DNA of 64,000 nucleotides. Origin: [Phialemoniopsis] sp. UDSM-2020 (lineage: Eukaryota > Ascomycota > Sordariomycetes > Thyridiales > Thyridiaceae). A model generated the notes under the pieces. That model saw only the letters and a program-made list of their open reading frames with translations. It had not been told where the DNA came from and made no database searches. Of this stretch, positions 32,968 through 45,178 are shown in pieces; the first letter of the stretch is position 1, and each line of letters starts with the position of its first letter. The position numbers and the translations under genes are program-made. The stretch lies in assembly GCA_018873225.1 (NCBI GenBank), contig JAEILZ010000005.1, positions 3,720,001 through 3,784,000 of the forward strand, in the 5' to 3' direction.

Positions 32968-34287
32968 ATGGTGAGCTTCAAGATCTTCAGTGTGCTCCTT
33001 ACGCTTGGTGGCCTCGCCCTGTCGAGCCCGGTCGCCCACGAGGAGCGTGCAGCATGGCCCAATGGCCCGTTTGTGACCTCTGGCAAGAACATTCTCGACG
33101 CCTCGGGCAAGAGTCTCACCTATGCTGGAGTCAACTGGCCTGGCGCGGGCGAGGTCATGATCCCTGAAGGCCTGCAGTACCAGAGCATCCAGACGCTCGT
33201 TTCCAAGATCAAGGGCCTGGGCATGAATGCCATACGTCTTACCTATGCCATTCAGATGATCGATGAGATCTTTGCAAACAATGGCCAGGATATCACCTTG
33301 CAGAAGGCCTTCACCCAGGGCCTCGGAGCTACCAATGGTCCCAAGATCTTGGGCAAGGTTTTGGAGAAGAACCCGTCGTTTACGGCATCCACGACGAGAC
33401 TGCAGGTAGGTCGCAATACTAGCAGACAAGCAACCAGTGTGGACCATTGCTAACGCGCAAGGATTCAGGTCTTTGACGCCATCGCCGCCGAGTGCGCCAA
33501 GCAGCAGATCTACGTGCACCTCGACAACCACATCTCCAAGGGCATGTGGTGCTGCTCGACCAACGACGGCAACGCCTGGTGGGGGGACCGCGACTTCAAC
33601 ATCGCCAACTGGGCGCGCGGGCTCAACTACATGGCCAACCACGGCAAGGCCTGGCCGGCACTCATGTCGATGGCGCTGCGCAACGAGCCGCGGCAGCCCG
33701 ACAGCGGCAGCGCGCGCAACGACTACAGCTGGCAGTCGTGGTACAAGTACGCCAAGCAGGGGGCCGCCGCCATCGCCGACGCCAACAAGGACGTGCTCAT
33801 CTTCCTGTCCGGTCTCAGTTTCGACACCTTCATGACGCCCGTGGTGCAGGGGACCGCCTTGACGCCCGGCACGGGCAAGTTCAGCTTCGCCGATTTTCCC
33901 GCAAACAAGATCGTGCTCGAGATCCACAACTACGAGAATTCGGCGAGCAGCTGCTCGAGCCTGCAGGGCAACCTCGTGCGCAACGGGTTCGAGGCCATGA
34001 CGTCGGCGAGCGCGGCCAACAAGTTCCCCGTGCTGCTGACCGAGTTTGGGTTCCAGATGGACGCGACGACGTGGAAGGGCGTCTACGCGAGCTGCATCGC
34101 GAGCTTCCTGCCGTCCATCAAGGGCGGGTGGTTCCTGTGGGTGCTGGCGGGCAGCTACTACATCCGGTCCGGGACGCAGGACTACGAGGAGTCGTGGGGC
34201 CTGCTGTCGCACGACTGGTCGGCCTGGAGGAGCCCGGACTATGTCAACAATCAACTGATTCCCATGGTCAAGGGCACGCTGTCATAA
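32968..34287 (+). CDS. Secreted GH5 glycoside hydrolase
   Basis: Two exons: 32968-33405 and 33469-34287, giving 418 residues. A signal peptide (MVSFKIFSVLLTLGGLALSS) is followed by a (beta/alpha)8-type sequence with TYAGVNWPG, MNAIRLTY, IYVHLDNH, the acid/base E219 in LRNEPR, HNYE, and the nucleophile E338 in LTEFGF. These define GH5 (cellulase superfamily). The exact subfamily and substrate (beta-glucan, mannan or galactan) are not clear to me. No carbohydrate-binding module is present. Intron branch GCTAAC and acceptor TTCAG are good. Confidence 0.92.
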
Positions 34288-34719
34288 AGAAAATTGTTCA
34301 CTGGTGTGAAGAGCATGAAGAAAAGAAGAAGATGGCAAACAATAACATATGTTCAGTCTTGGACGTCAGAAGTATATATGTATTCAATGATGAAAAGCTG
34401 TGTTACTTGGCAACAGACCGGGTGTGAATGTTGAAGCATCCATGATGCTGTTGTGTGCAGTGAAAGCGAGATCAATTGATGGTGTTACTCAGTAGGCGAC
34501 TGAAAAGCGGTGGCCCGTGCTTTGACGCGTGCGCTGGGGTCACCTTCTGCAAGGCTACAAGGCTAAGATTTTGTGTAGCTGCCGCTCACTTTAGTCGCAT
34601 CCTCCATACATCACAACAAAGATCCAGTAGATCGACAAGCTGTGTGACTACCACTTGGCCAGGCATGCTTTTGACCACAGCACCTAGGTAGAGACACGTT
34701 TTCCGACGTGGCCGCCACA
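34288..34719. other. Intergenic, no feature seen
   Basis: A 432-bp spacer between GH5 and NUP42 on the same strand. AT-rich sequence just after the GH5 stop (34290-34400) is likely its polyadenylation region. No other element was recognised. Confidence 0.5.
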
Positions 34720-36902
34720 ATGTCCAGGGCCGTCTGCAGATTCTTCCAGCAGGGCAACTGCCGGTATGGAGGTCGGTACCTCGTTGTCTGTCTTTCTCGA
34801 TGCGCATTGCTAACGCCTGTTGTGTGCTTTCAGACTCGTGCAGATTCGAACATCCCAGGGCAAACAACAACAGATTTGGTGTTTTCGGTGGTGGATCTTC
34901 AGGACAATCCGGGGGCGCGAGCGGACAATGTACGAAATACCTGCCACCCTTCCAGCCAATCGACCTACAGTACCCGACGCAGCTAACATAATCATGATGC
35001 AAACAGTACCTTTCAACCTCAGCAAGGAAACAGTAAAGAAGGATCTTACCGAAGATCTGCCGCCATGGATCTTATCCGCCTACGGTCCTGGCAAGGATGC
35101 CCCCGACCAGCTCTGGGGAGGGTATCCCCTGGAGCAGAGTTTCGAGGAGCTTAGGTTACATTACATGATGGGCGCCATGTCAGGCAACCCGCAGAAAGCA
35201 GTACGTAACAGGATTCCGAGCCAAAGGTGAGAATTGACTGACAGTGTGGCGGCAGATCAGCGAGATGGAGGAGCTTTATCAAGGAGCGAGGCAACGAATT
35301 CAAAACGCCGTCAATAACGTCGATGGAGCGATACAATACATTGTCGAAGCAGAAAACAAGCACCCGAATAGGCTCGATATCTGCAAGGAGGGAACGCAGC
35401 CTGGAGGAACATCCGGCGAGTTCGCGGTGGGCAGGCGCACAACTGGCGGCGGCTTTGGGAGCTCAACTCCAGCATCAAATCCATTCGGTGCACCGGCTGC
35501 ATCAGGTTCGACTGGGGCCTTCGGACAGCCGTCGACCATGGGACAGAACAAGCCGAATCCGTTTGGAACACCATCCTTCGGACAACCATCACAACCTGCA
35601 TCGGCTTTCGGGCAGCCGTCACAACCTAGCGGGGCGTTTGGCCAACCGTCACAGCTTGGAGGAGGCACCTCGGCGTTCGGCCAGCCATCGCAAATGGGAG
35701 GAGGTTCTGCGTTCGGACAAGCCTCCGCACTGGGCCAGAAGCTAAGTGCTTTTGGTGCGCCGGCATTCGGACAACCTTCACAACCATCGACCACCGCCGC
35801 ACCTGCGTTTGGGCAACCATCACAGCCGGGCACCTCGGGCGGCGGAGCCTTTGGCCAGCCATCACAAACTGGCGGCAGCGCGTTTGGACAACCATCCCAG
35901 CCTGGTGCTTCTGGTGGCAGTGCGTTTGGGCAGCCTTCACAGCTCGGGGCCTCGGGCGGTAGTGCCTTTGGACAATCATCACAGCTAGGAGGTGGGAGTT
36001 CAGCGTTCGGTCAGGCTTCGGCCCTCGGTCAGAAGCCCAATCCGTTTGGAGGCAACACGAGCGCGTCTAGTCCGTTTGGCAGCGTAAGTGCTGCGGGCAA
36101 CACACCTGCATCTCCGTTCGGACAGGCAGCACAAGCTACTACAAGCCCGACGCCGTTTGGGGCATCCTCAACCCCAGCGGCGTCGCAGACGACGGGTCCA
36201 TTTGGCAAACCGTCTGCCCTCGGTGCAACATCGAGCCCGTTTGGGCAGGCGGCAAACACCACGGGAGCATCGCCGTTTGGTAGTGCTGCACCAGCCGCGG
36301 CGGCCAATCCGTTTGGCAAGCCCTCCCAACCCTCGCCGTTTGGCGCAGCCCCGGCCTCTCAAGCTATGGAGACGTCCGCTCCGGCTGCGTCTTCGCCGTT
36401 TGGTCAGCCGTCGGCTCCTTCACAAGGGGCCGCGAATCCCTTCACTAAAGCCGCGTCCGGCTTCGGCCAGGCCAGCTCAGGAGGTGGTTTCGGGGCACCA
36501 CAAACTGCAGGCGCCGCACCCGCAGCGGCCGGGGCGGCGCAAAGCGGTGCGTCCAGCAACCCTTACCCACCTAACGCGTCTCGGCAACACCCGCCTTTCG
36601 AGAGCTATACCACCAAGGACATGGCGGGTAATTTAGCCACATTCAAAGGCAAACCAGTGGCCTACAAAGCCGCGAAGGACGGAGGAGAGACTATGGCGGG
36701 CATCCAGAACTTTGACGGCTCGTTCATGAAGATATGGTTCCCCAAGGGACCGCCACTATACTACGAGGCCACCGAGGTGGAGGACAGCAAGTACGATGCC
36801 CAGACTAAGTCGGTGTACGAGGCGTTTGTAAGGACGGGCAAGTTCGAGGGCGGGATGCCGGAGCTACCGCCCAAGAGGGAGTGGTGTGCTTGGGATTTCT
36901 AA
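34720..36902 (+). CDS. nup42: FG nucleoporin NUP42-like with CCCH zinc finger
   Basis: Four exons: 34720-34771, 34834-34929, 35007-35200 and 35256-36902, giving 662 residues. A single CCCH finger starts at residue 6 and is split by intron 1 (CRFFQQGNC, then SCRFEH). The middle 400 residues are FG repeats, mostly AFGQPSQ units plus NPFG/SPFG, forming a disordered cohesive domain. The C-terminus ends in a conserved block (FMKIWFPKGPPLYYEA, REWCAWDF). In yeast, Nup42 sits on the cytoplasmic face of the pore and helps Gle1/Dbp5 in mRNA export. The donor of intron 1 (GTCGGT) is unusual but keeps the zinc finger intact. Confidence 0.9.
35550..36480 (+). repeat. FG-repeat coding region
   Basis: Many degenerate 21-36-bp units encode FGQPSQ or NPFG/SPFG within NUP42. 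This is coding repeat sequence, likely prone to length change by slippage or unequal exchange. Confidence 0.85.
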
Positions 36903-37574
36903 GGGAAGAGGATCAATATACCACGCATGCAATGACTGCCTACCAAAACACCATTTAGGACGAGGTCGTTGTCGATTTCCGGCGTTGAGGGAAATGGGTC
37001 GTATCTATAGACAGGACGTTCTGGGTGACGGGCAAAGAAGTGTCCGTTGAGGTAACAGCAGCACCGAGGACCATATATGGACATGACTTTGGCATGTATT
37101 GAAACTTACAATCTTCCTGTGCAAGACCGGCGTCCCTGGAGCTGAAGATGCCAGCCTGCCACTGCGATATCCACATGAAAAATGATACATAATGATGCTG
37201 AGAGCACTAGACTAATTGGCTCAGGGCTCCACTCAAGCTTGCAGCACGCACGACAGCGCGTCATTGGTGGGCTGTGGGACCTGAGTCAACCGGCAAGCAG
37301 TGGAGGCACCACCAGTACCACAACCACAGCTCTCAAGACGGATGTAACTTTGCCTCATCCAGTTAAAAAGAGATAGCCTGCGCTGCTGAGTCTGGGCCAA
37401 GATGCCTTGAAATTCAATATCTCAGTTCTGGAGTCACTTTCTCTTCATCTTTGTCCTTTCCATTCCTTGTCCTCCTCCAAGAGCAAGCGTGTCTTTCTCT
37501 GGCGCCCCTCCATCTGCCCCTCCATCAGCATCATCCACGCCCAAGCAGATCGCCAACACACAGCTATCGACACC
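36903..37574. other. Intergenic with CUE3 leader
   Basis: A 672-bp spacer. The part 37435-37520 is strongly C/T-rich and probably the CUE3 transcription start zone. No other feature was recognised. Confidence 0.5.
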
Positions 37575-39609
37575 ATGACATTTCTACCTCCATTTGCAGA
37601 TTTCCCATCGGTCCAGTGGCGGCAGGATATCGGCGCGGGCGACTGGGCGGCCTTTCTTGACGCCTGGAATCTACTGGCCGAGGCGCACCTCTCCATGTCG
37701 GAAAATGACTTCACCCGCATCTCACTCAAGGACGACTCCTTGTCGTCTTTCCTCACGAGCTTCACCAGGGAAACAGCCACAGCAGGACTGAACAGCCTGG
37801 GAAGCTCACCGGCTGCTGGAAAACTGCCGAAAGCAATCTTCTTTCTGGCTTCTCGCATCCTCAAATCACGCTACCCTCCGAGCTGGGTCCTTCAGTGGGA
37901 GTTCCTGTCCGACCTCGTCCGGGTCCACGGCAGGAAACGGGTCAGCAGACTACTATCCGGGCTTCCTCAGGCATTAAAAGACACAATCGAGACTTCCCTG
38001 CAAGGGGCGAAGAAGTTTTTGATCAAGAATCTAGATGAGGGAATCAATGGCGACCTCAAGGCGGTCGAGCAGCGCCTGAGCCGGCTCAACTTCTTGATCA
38101 GCGCGTCGCCGGACGCCGCTGCCTTCTTCTTGGCGGGTGACGACTTTGTCGACGGTCTGATCAGCTGCTTCAAGGTCATGAACCCTCCGCTGCGCAAGGT
38201 CATCGTCGCGGACCTGTATCTGTGCCTAATCGGGCTCGTCGACGGCGACAGTCCCAAGGCCTCGATGCTGACGGACCGGCTCTACTCCCTCAAGGCAGCT
38301 GCAGACGCTCACAAGGCTGGTCCCCTCAACGTTAACGACTCGCTCGTGGCAGAACTTGTTACTGCAACGCCCATACTCCAACAGGTTCAGCGGAAACTTG
38401 AAGCTTCGGGGTCAATATCAAGTCGTGCGAAGAACATGATCCAGGATCTGAGCCTGTTCCGCAAGCCGGGGGCGGGCATGAGGCCCAAGAGGCCAATCAA
38501 GAGAAAAGTCGACAAGGGCAAAGGCGTCGAGGTGGTTGATCACGACGCTATGGAGCAGCAGGTTCACATTCACCGCATGAGCCAAATAACGCAGATCCAG
38601 GATCTCTTCCCCGAACTCGGGTCAGGCTTTGTGGCCAAGTTGCTAGACGAGTATGGCGATGAGCCTGAACAAGTCATTGCGCACCTGTTGGAGGACACGC
38701 TGCCGCCGCACCTGAAAGATGCGGACCGCAGTGAACAATTGTGGGTTATAACAAATCATCTCAAATCATTATCATGTCGCTAATTAACCAAACAGGTCAA
38801 CCAACGCCATACAAAAAGAACACAAGGACATGGCGCCCCGTTCAACGCCTCCCCAGCTACCGACGCGTCGTAATGTGTTCGACGACGATGAGATGGACCG
38901 ACTGGTCATGGACACCTCGAAACTCCATTTCGGCAAACACGAATCCACCCGCACCACGGAAGATATCCTTCAAGACCGCTCTACCGCGCCCAACAAAGCG
39001 GCTATTATGTCAGCACTTGCAGCATTCGACTCAGACGATGATGAGCGCGATGACACGTACGACGCCGAAGATGTTGGCGGCACGGTCGACGCCACCATGG
39101 AGGAGGATCCCCAGGAAGCAAACGAGGAAGTCATCTTTAGGGCATTCCAGGCGGATCCAAAGTTATTCGGCAGAGACGCGACCACCAGGCGAGGTGTGGC
39201 GAGGACGAAGTTGAAGGAGGAGACAGGCATGACGGATGAGGCCATCGAAGGCTGGGGAGTCATGCTCTCGAGAAACCCGCAAAAGAAGAGGAGGCTCGAG
39301 GCCAAGTTCACCGCGTTCACCGGAGCTCAAAACGAGTTGGCGTCCACGGCCTGGCGAGCCAGTCCGGCTGGCTCCGGAACGGAAGACTCGGAGGCCGATG
39401 GCCGTGGAGCGCCAAGAGGTGGCAGGGGAAGGGGTCGTGGACGCGGAGGTCCAGGTCGTGGCCGGGGTGGCAATGTGGCAGGGCCAACAGGCGAAAAGGA
39501 GACGGAGCAAGCCAGGAGGCGAAAAGAGGCGAGCAAGAGCTCCAGGGCGAACCACAACCGCCGCGATCAACGCGCGAGGAAGATGGCACGAGGCGGATTT
39601 CCAGGCTAG
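37575..39609 (+). CDS. cue3: CUE-domain protein CUE3/ASCC2-like (ribosome quality-control trigger complex)
   Basis: Two exons: 37575-38740 and 38796-39609, giving 659 residues. The N-terminal 300 residues are helical (SRILKSRYPPSWVLQWEFLS and following). A CUE ubiquitin-binding domain lies at about 336-380 (ITQIQDLFPELGSGFVAKLLDEYG). A low-complexity acidic region follows, then an RGG-rich box near residues 590-615 and a basic tail (RRDQRARKMARGG). This matches yeast Cue3/Rqt3 and human ASCC2, part of the complex that splits collided ribosomes. The intron uses donor GTGGGT and branch TTAAC. The stop overlaps the stop of the opposite-strand gene. Confidence 0.87.
39606..39609. other. Shared palindromic stop: CTAG ends two convergent genes
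   Basis: CTAG contains TAG on both strands. It provides the stop of CUE3 (39607-39609, plus) and of the protease-like gene (39608-39606, minus), so the two coding regions overlap by four bases and any 3' UTRs must overlap fully. Confidence 0.9.
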
Positions 39610-42533
39610 GCCACTCTACGCCGTTTTCGCTCCCCGTGGCTCGAACTGCGCACCATGGGCGCCATCGGCCGCTTGCCGGCCGTCTTGTCAGAGATACCCT
39701 CGTCAGCATCGAATAGATCTTCAGCATCCAATTGCAACGCATATGGGCTTCTCATATCCGCGACTCGTAGATCGGTCGGTGACGTGAAAGAGTAGGTGAA
39801 TCCCGGGATTGGTGACATGACACTGCCGAATGACGCGCCGCACTCCTCGGGCCCCGCGACGTGCCGGAGCCAATACGACTGATCCCGCGGCGTCGCCAGC
39901 TCCGAGATCACGTCGGTCGATTCCTTGTCGTCGGCCAGCGACTCGAGGTTCTGCGACTGGCCGAGCACGGACCGGTACGACTCGCGCGAGCTCCGCCGGC
40001 TCTCGAGGTAGGCCGTCAGGTCGAAGCACGGCCGGCACATGGGGTAGACGGGCCAGCACTCGCTCTCGTCGCGGTACTGCGGCAGCGCGGGCCGGGCCTG
40101 CTGCACGCACTTCTCCTGGATGTCGTCGAGTACGTCGTTGATGGGCGTGAAGTAGGTGTGCCGCGGCCCGCCGCCAAAGTACCGGTTGCGGCCCCAGACG
40201 TGGCCCAGCAGCGCGTTGGTGTCAGCGTCGACGACGGCGGCGCCGCTGTCGCCGGGGACGCCGATGCCGCCTCGGATCCAGGCGTCGTCCTCGCCGTCGC
40301 CGGCAAAGGGCTCTTCGATGAACCACTCGCGCGTCGCGCGGCCTGTGCCGTTGCCGGACGAGGCATCGCCCGAGACGTAAGCGGGTACCTCGCAGATCTG
40401 GCCGCGCTGGCAGCCCGACGTGCGGCCTGGGCAGATGACGTCGGCCCCTGGTGGCACGGGCGAGGTCTGCGTCACGAGTGTCTGCGGACCTTGGCTGTGC
40501 CCTTGCGCCGAGTCGGGGAACCTGCGCAGGATGTTGGCCTGGCGCGTCTTGGACGTGAAGAGCGTCCAGTCCGTTACGACGAGGGGCGCGTCCTTGTCGA
40601 GCTCCGCCCAGTACGGCTCATGGGACAAGCGGACCGTCTTGAGGTCCACGCCCGAGGTGGCGATGAGGCTGCCGAGCTCAAAGTCGTTGTTTTTGAGGAA
40701 TAGCGCGTCGTGGCCCTCATCCAGACAGCCCTGGCGGTCGCAGGGCGCGGGGTGCTCGAGCTGCACCTCGTCGCGGTTGCGGTAGACGTCGAGGAAGGGG
40801 TGGAAGTTGCCCAGCCAGCACTTTGTCTCGCCTACGACGAGCGAGGGGCCCAGAGTGCACGCGATGGACTCCTCGGAGGAGGCCGTCCGCGCGCCGACGC
40901 TGTCGCCCATGCACGGGCTGATGTAGCAGAAGGGATTGCGAGGGCTGCACACCTCGTCGGGCTGATCCCTGGTCAGGCCCCGCGCCCAGACGAGGCGGTC
41001 AACTTGGCCCACGGCGAAGGCGAAGCTCGAGTGCTGCTTGTACGGCGCCGGGAGGATGTCGCGGACGTGCGCGGCGATGAAGACCTTGCGGGCGCGGGTG
41101 ACTTTGTTCCCCGTCAAGATACAGATGCGCCGGGCGTGGGCGTGGCTCTTGCCGCGTGTGACCGAGATGATGTGGCCCGGGCCGCACCACTTGGCGATCC
41201 ACTCGATTAGGAAAGGGAGGACGCAGTGCTCCCAGACCAGAGGGAAGGGGGTAACGGATTCGACTGGGCGCGGAGAGCGCATGTCTTGGGGGCTGGCTAT
41301 TGAGCGTGAGGTTCCTGCTCACGGTTAGCTTCAATGTACGTTCATGGGCGAGAGGGGATTTTCCGAACCTCTTAGCTTCTTCTGCCTCCTCTCCAGTGCA
41401 AGTCGCAGCTGCTCCTGGCAGCGCCGCTTGGAGAGCTCGATCGACAACATTGCCTTGCGAGAGGGATCACCGATAGCGTCCCACTTCGGCGACTCCTTGG
41501 GTGTCACGGCCTCTTCTTCGTTCTTGGGGAAAGGTGCAGCCGGAGGGGGGAGCGTTGTCGCACGTGGCGCCGGCGTGACCTGCCGTGTTGGGTCCGACGG
41601 ACCTCCCGAGTCCGGGTGGCAGACGCGGATGTGCGACTCGAGCAGTTTCCTGCTCTGAGACGGGGCTTCCGAGCACCCGGCCACGGGGCACATGAGAAGA
41701 TGCTCGACCTGAACGTGCCAATTGAGCTTCTCGCGTGAAGCGAAGCTCGCCCCTTTGTCTCTGCACTCGCCCCAGTCGCAGGGCAGCCAGCTGTGCACGG
41801 TCCGGAGGTGCTCCCCGAGACCCTGGCTGTCGCTGAAGCGGCCGACGCATTGGGGGCTCAGACAGATATACGACTCGGCGCCGCCTTGTGCCGTCTCTTC
41901 AAGTCGGAAGCCGGGAGCGGTGCTAGAGGTAGAAGATAGCTGCCGCAACGGACTCGGGCCCCGAGACATGGCCGACGAGACGCTGAGGCCGTCAGTGGCG
42001 GACTGGAACTCGGTGGTAGCGACGGGTGAGAAGGTGTCGTCGCACTTGGACGAGGAGCTGAGCGTCGACGAGGAGGCTGAGGAGGCCGTCGAGTAGGCGC
42101 TGCTCACGCCCTCGCTCAGCGTCCGCGGGCGCTTGTCCGGAAGGTGAGCGTCGTGCGGGACGACGATGCCTTCGTGGTCGTGGTGGTAGACAAGGGTGTC
42201 GTCTGCAAAGGTGACTTGCTTCGGCGAGAGGCTCACGGTGTTATTACCGAGAAGGCACCCTGCCTGATACGGCTGTTGCTGGTGTTGCCTGCCGTCGAAC
42301 TTGGGTAGCGTGAAAGGGCTGTAAGGCGGGAAGACCTCACCACCGTTGTGCTGAGTACCGTCACTGTCAACGACGACGGGCCAGCCGCTGCCACGAGGGC
42401 CGCCGTAGTAGTCGACGAAGTCGGTCCTGATGCACGGCGGGGCAAAGGTATTGACGTCTTCCTGCCTGGTCCGCTTGCGGGAGTGCAGGACAGCCCTGCG
42501 ATGCCGGTCGCCGAGACCGTTGGCTAGCGACAT
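39606..42533 (-). CDS. C2H2 zinc-finger / trypsin-like peptidase fusion (one-gene model)
   Basis: Two exons on the minus strand, 42533-41369 and 41314-39606, would give 957 residues. The first half (400 residues if read alone, ending at 41331) has Ser-rich sequence and three C2H2-like fingers (ICLSPQCVGRFSDSQGLGEHLRTVH and two more). The second half (558 residues if read alone from an ATG at 41282) has a chymotrypsin-like signature, GVPGDSGAAVV with candidate nucleophile S346 of that half, and ends in a basic nuclear-type stretch (KRRR). Only 48 bp separate the two open frames. A 54-nt intron (41368-41315) with branch GCTAAC, acceptor GCAG and matching phase joins them. Its donor GTTCGG is weak, so two separate genes remain possible. 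Function is unknown; proteolytic activity is not established. Confidence 0.62.
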
Positions 42534-43751
42534 GATGACTCTCTCCTCTTTGGCTGCCTTATTCCTCGAGGAGCGGGGGCAGAGGCAGTCAATGGATTAC
42601 TAGAGTAGACTAGACGGTGTGCAAGCACATCTCTTACATAGAAAGAGGGCGTATAAGGCAGGGCAAGATGGAGAAGACTAGGCAAATCAAAGCCAGTGCC
42701 ACTCCCACTGGATGTCTATGGGAGGTTGGTCAAAAAGTGCACAATTAACAATTCAATTCACACAAGTCACAAGTCCCAATTGTATTTCTGTTCGAGGTTC
42801 GTTCACTCGAGGGTGTAAGCGGGGGACCCCTCGTCCTGTCCAGCTGCTGCGGCCGGATGGAGGCGGCCTCCAGGCAGCCACCACCCCTGTCTTCTTTGGC
42901 AAGCTGACTGGCCTATGAGCATCGCCGCCCATGTTGGTGAGGAGGTGTAACTCACTGTGCTGAAGGACTGCCGGATCTTCAGTGGCAAGTACAGATTGGA
43001 AACTGAGATAGGCTGGTAAGGTCCTGGGACTTTGCAAATGTTGTACACTTGCTGTTAGTTGGCGACCATCTTTGCGGGCGCGTGCGTGTAAGTCGCCGAG
43101 TTGAACTCCATACAAGGGTCGTTCAACTCGACGCATCTCGTGCCTTTGGGACATGAAAGTTAGGTACACACCGAAACACCTCGTACTGTTCCGACTCTTC
43201 TGTTTGTCGATTGTCATTGTCACATTTGAAACGGGAACCAGACTTCAAAGTCGTGGCCCCGTACTGTAGTGAGACCGGACAACTACCTACTTTGTACCAA
43301 TCACGATATGTTCTCTTCCGACATTTGCAGAAGTAATACGTCTTTCATACTGCTTTAAATTTCAACACAAAGAGGTATCTAGGACAGATCCTCCTCTAAA
43401 GGGGCTATAGTCCAGAAGCAAAGGCTTCTGTCGTGCATGTATGCCAACCCAGATCGGGTTGTCTTCCTCCTCCACCAGACCGGGCCTTGATGACCCCTCT
43501 ACACGTCCCGAGTTTTCCTTTCCGTCGTTCAAGACCATTACCGGAACGCCTTGTATGCACTTTTATGTAGTGATCCATCCGCTTCTTCTTTCTCGTTCTC
43601 AACCCCCTGTATCATTTCGACTTGCTCGCATGATACAAGGCTTGCCAGTATTCATCGTCGAGTGTCCTTGTTTGGGTAGATAGTCCCCAGAATGCTCAAC
43701 CATGCCGCTTGTTTTGCTTCTGCTCAATCTCTTTCCTTGTCTTCAGCAGAC
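42534..43751. other. Intergenic, no gene seen
   Basis: A 1.2-kb spacer between two minus-strand genes, holding the promoter of the zinc-finger gene and the 3' region of eIF3e. Short open frames are present but show no recognisable motifs. Confidence 0.55.
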
Positions 43752-45178
43752 TTATCGCGCAACAGCAGCGTTAAGAACCTGGGTCCTGAAGAAGCCGCCC
43801 TTGGTCCGCTCAATCACCTGCTGGTAGACGGAGCTGTTGGGGTGGTTCATGACGACCGTGCCCTCCTGGAAGTCGATCTTGGCGTCGAGCCTCGTGTCCC
43901 GGATCAGGTTGACGATCCACTTCTCGCCCTCGTCGACGTTGAGGCCCAGCTGCGCGCTGAGGCGGTTCAGGTCGATCCTGGCGTGGATCTTGCAGTACGA
44001 CTCGAAGAACAGGTGGCGCGCGGCGTCGACAAAGGCGTCGCCCGCCGAGACGAGGAAGAAGTCGGACCGCAGCACCTCCTCGGCGCGGGGCAGCTGCCTC
44101 TGCGCCTCCTCAAAGTCAAAGTCGATGTACAGCGCGCGCACAAAATCGGTCACGGGGTCGCTGTACTCGTAGGCCTCCTGCTTGACGATGCGGACAATGT
44201 CCTTGAGCTGCTTCTGGTGGACGCCCGTGTTGCGGACGCGGCCGCGGCCCGAGATGACGGCGGCCGTCAGGTACCGCAGGACCCAGGGGCACGAGGTCTG
44301 GATGGTGTTGATGTAGTTGGGCGAGAAGAAGAGCTCGAGGATCTGGTCGCGCGAGCCCTCAAAGTTGAAGAGGGGGAAGAGGGCCCAGTGGATCAGCCAC
44401 GTGCGCTGGTGCAGCTGGCCGAGGGGGTTGAAGGCCTTGCCGTCGATCTGCTCCTTAACCTTTTGGATCTCCTCCATGGCCGACTCCCAGTTGGCCGTCA
44501 GGATCTCCGACGCCAGCCTTCCCCACGTCGCGGCGGCGACCTTGTCGTTGTCGGTGGACAGCACGCGGAACTGGTAGAGCAGCTCGGCGGCGGCGCCGTA
44601 GTTGCCGCAGCTGTACTGGAAGTTGCCGAAATCGTAGAGGGCGTTGACCATCTCGATGGTGACCTGTGATCGTGTCCCTGTTAGCATCTTTCCTTCTATT
44701 CCCTAGATTCTTCCCACGATTCCTTGAACCCGCAAACATCACGTATAGGCAGTCTTACGTCGTGCTCCTTCTTAAGAAACTCCAAGTTGGCCACCTTGTC
44801 GGACCGCAGGTTGCCGACGACGTCCTCGTTGCCGAGCAGGTCGGTGATCTTGGCCGTCTCGTTCTCGTACTGCTCGAGGCGGGCGATGACCTGTTGCCTC
44901 TTGTCGGCGTACTCGGCGGGCGGGTCGTTGAGCCCCTCGAGCTCGCAGTACAGGTTGGCGACGTAGTCGGTCATGTTGGTCTTCTTGAGCAGCTCAAACT
45001 TGGCCTTGAGCACCTCGCGAGACTTGGCCTCGTCCTTGCTGCCGCCATCCTCGTCCTCGAGCTGGCCTGCCGAGAACTCAAGCAGGGGGAAGATCAGGTG
45101 CCGGTCGAGGCGGGTCACCAATTTGGGGAGGAGGTCGAACTCGGGCAGGCCGCTGCCCTCGCTAGTCGAGTTGGCCAT
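43752..45178 (-). CDS. int6: Translation initiation factor eIF3 subunit e (Int6)
   Basis: Two exons on the minus strand: 45178-44759 and 44663-43752, giving 443 residues, normal for eIF3e. The N-terminal eIF3e domain ([35 protein letters not shown]) and the C-terminal PCI region ([33 protein letters not shown]) are clear. It is part of the core of eIF3, which recruits mRNA to the 40S ribosome. The intron is well formed (GTAAGA, branch GCTAAC, ATCACAG). It is divergent from img2 with 527 bp between ATGs. Confidence 0.97.

Noticed and set aside
32959..34254. 431-residue open frame on the minus strand
   Set aside because: Antisense of the GH5 gene; Arg/Val/His-rich with no recognisable domain.
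39861..40703. 280-residue open frame on the plus strand
   Set aside because: Antisense of the protease-like gene, with no motif.
41315..41368. Alternative intron from donor GTACAT at 41341 joining the zinc-finger and protease-like frames
   Set aside because: It gives the wrong phase with every nearby acceptor; only the GTTCGG donor keeps the frame.
43692..44669. 325-residue open frame on the plus strand
   Set aside because: Antisense of the eIF3e second exon; composition is an artefact of strong codon bias.
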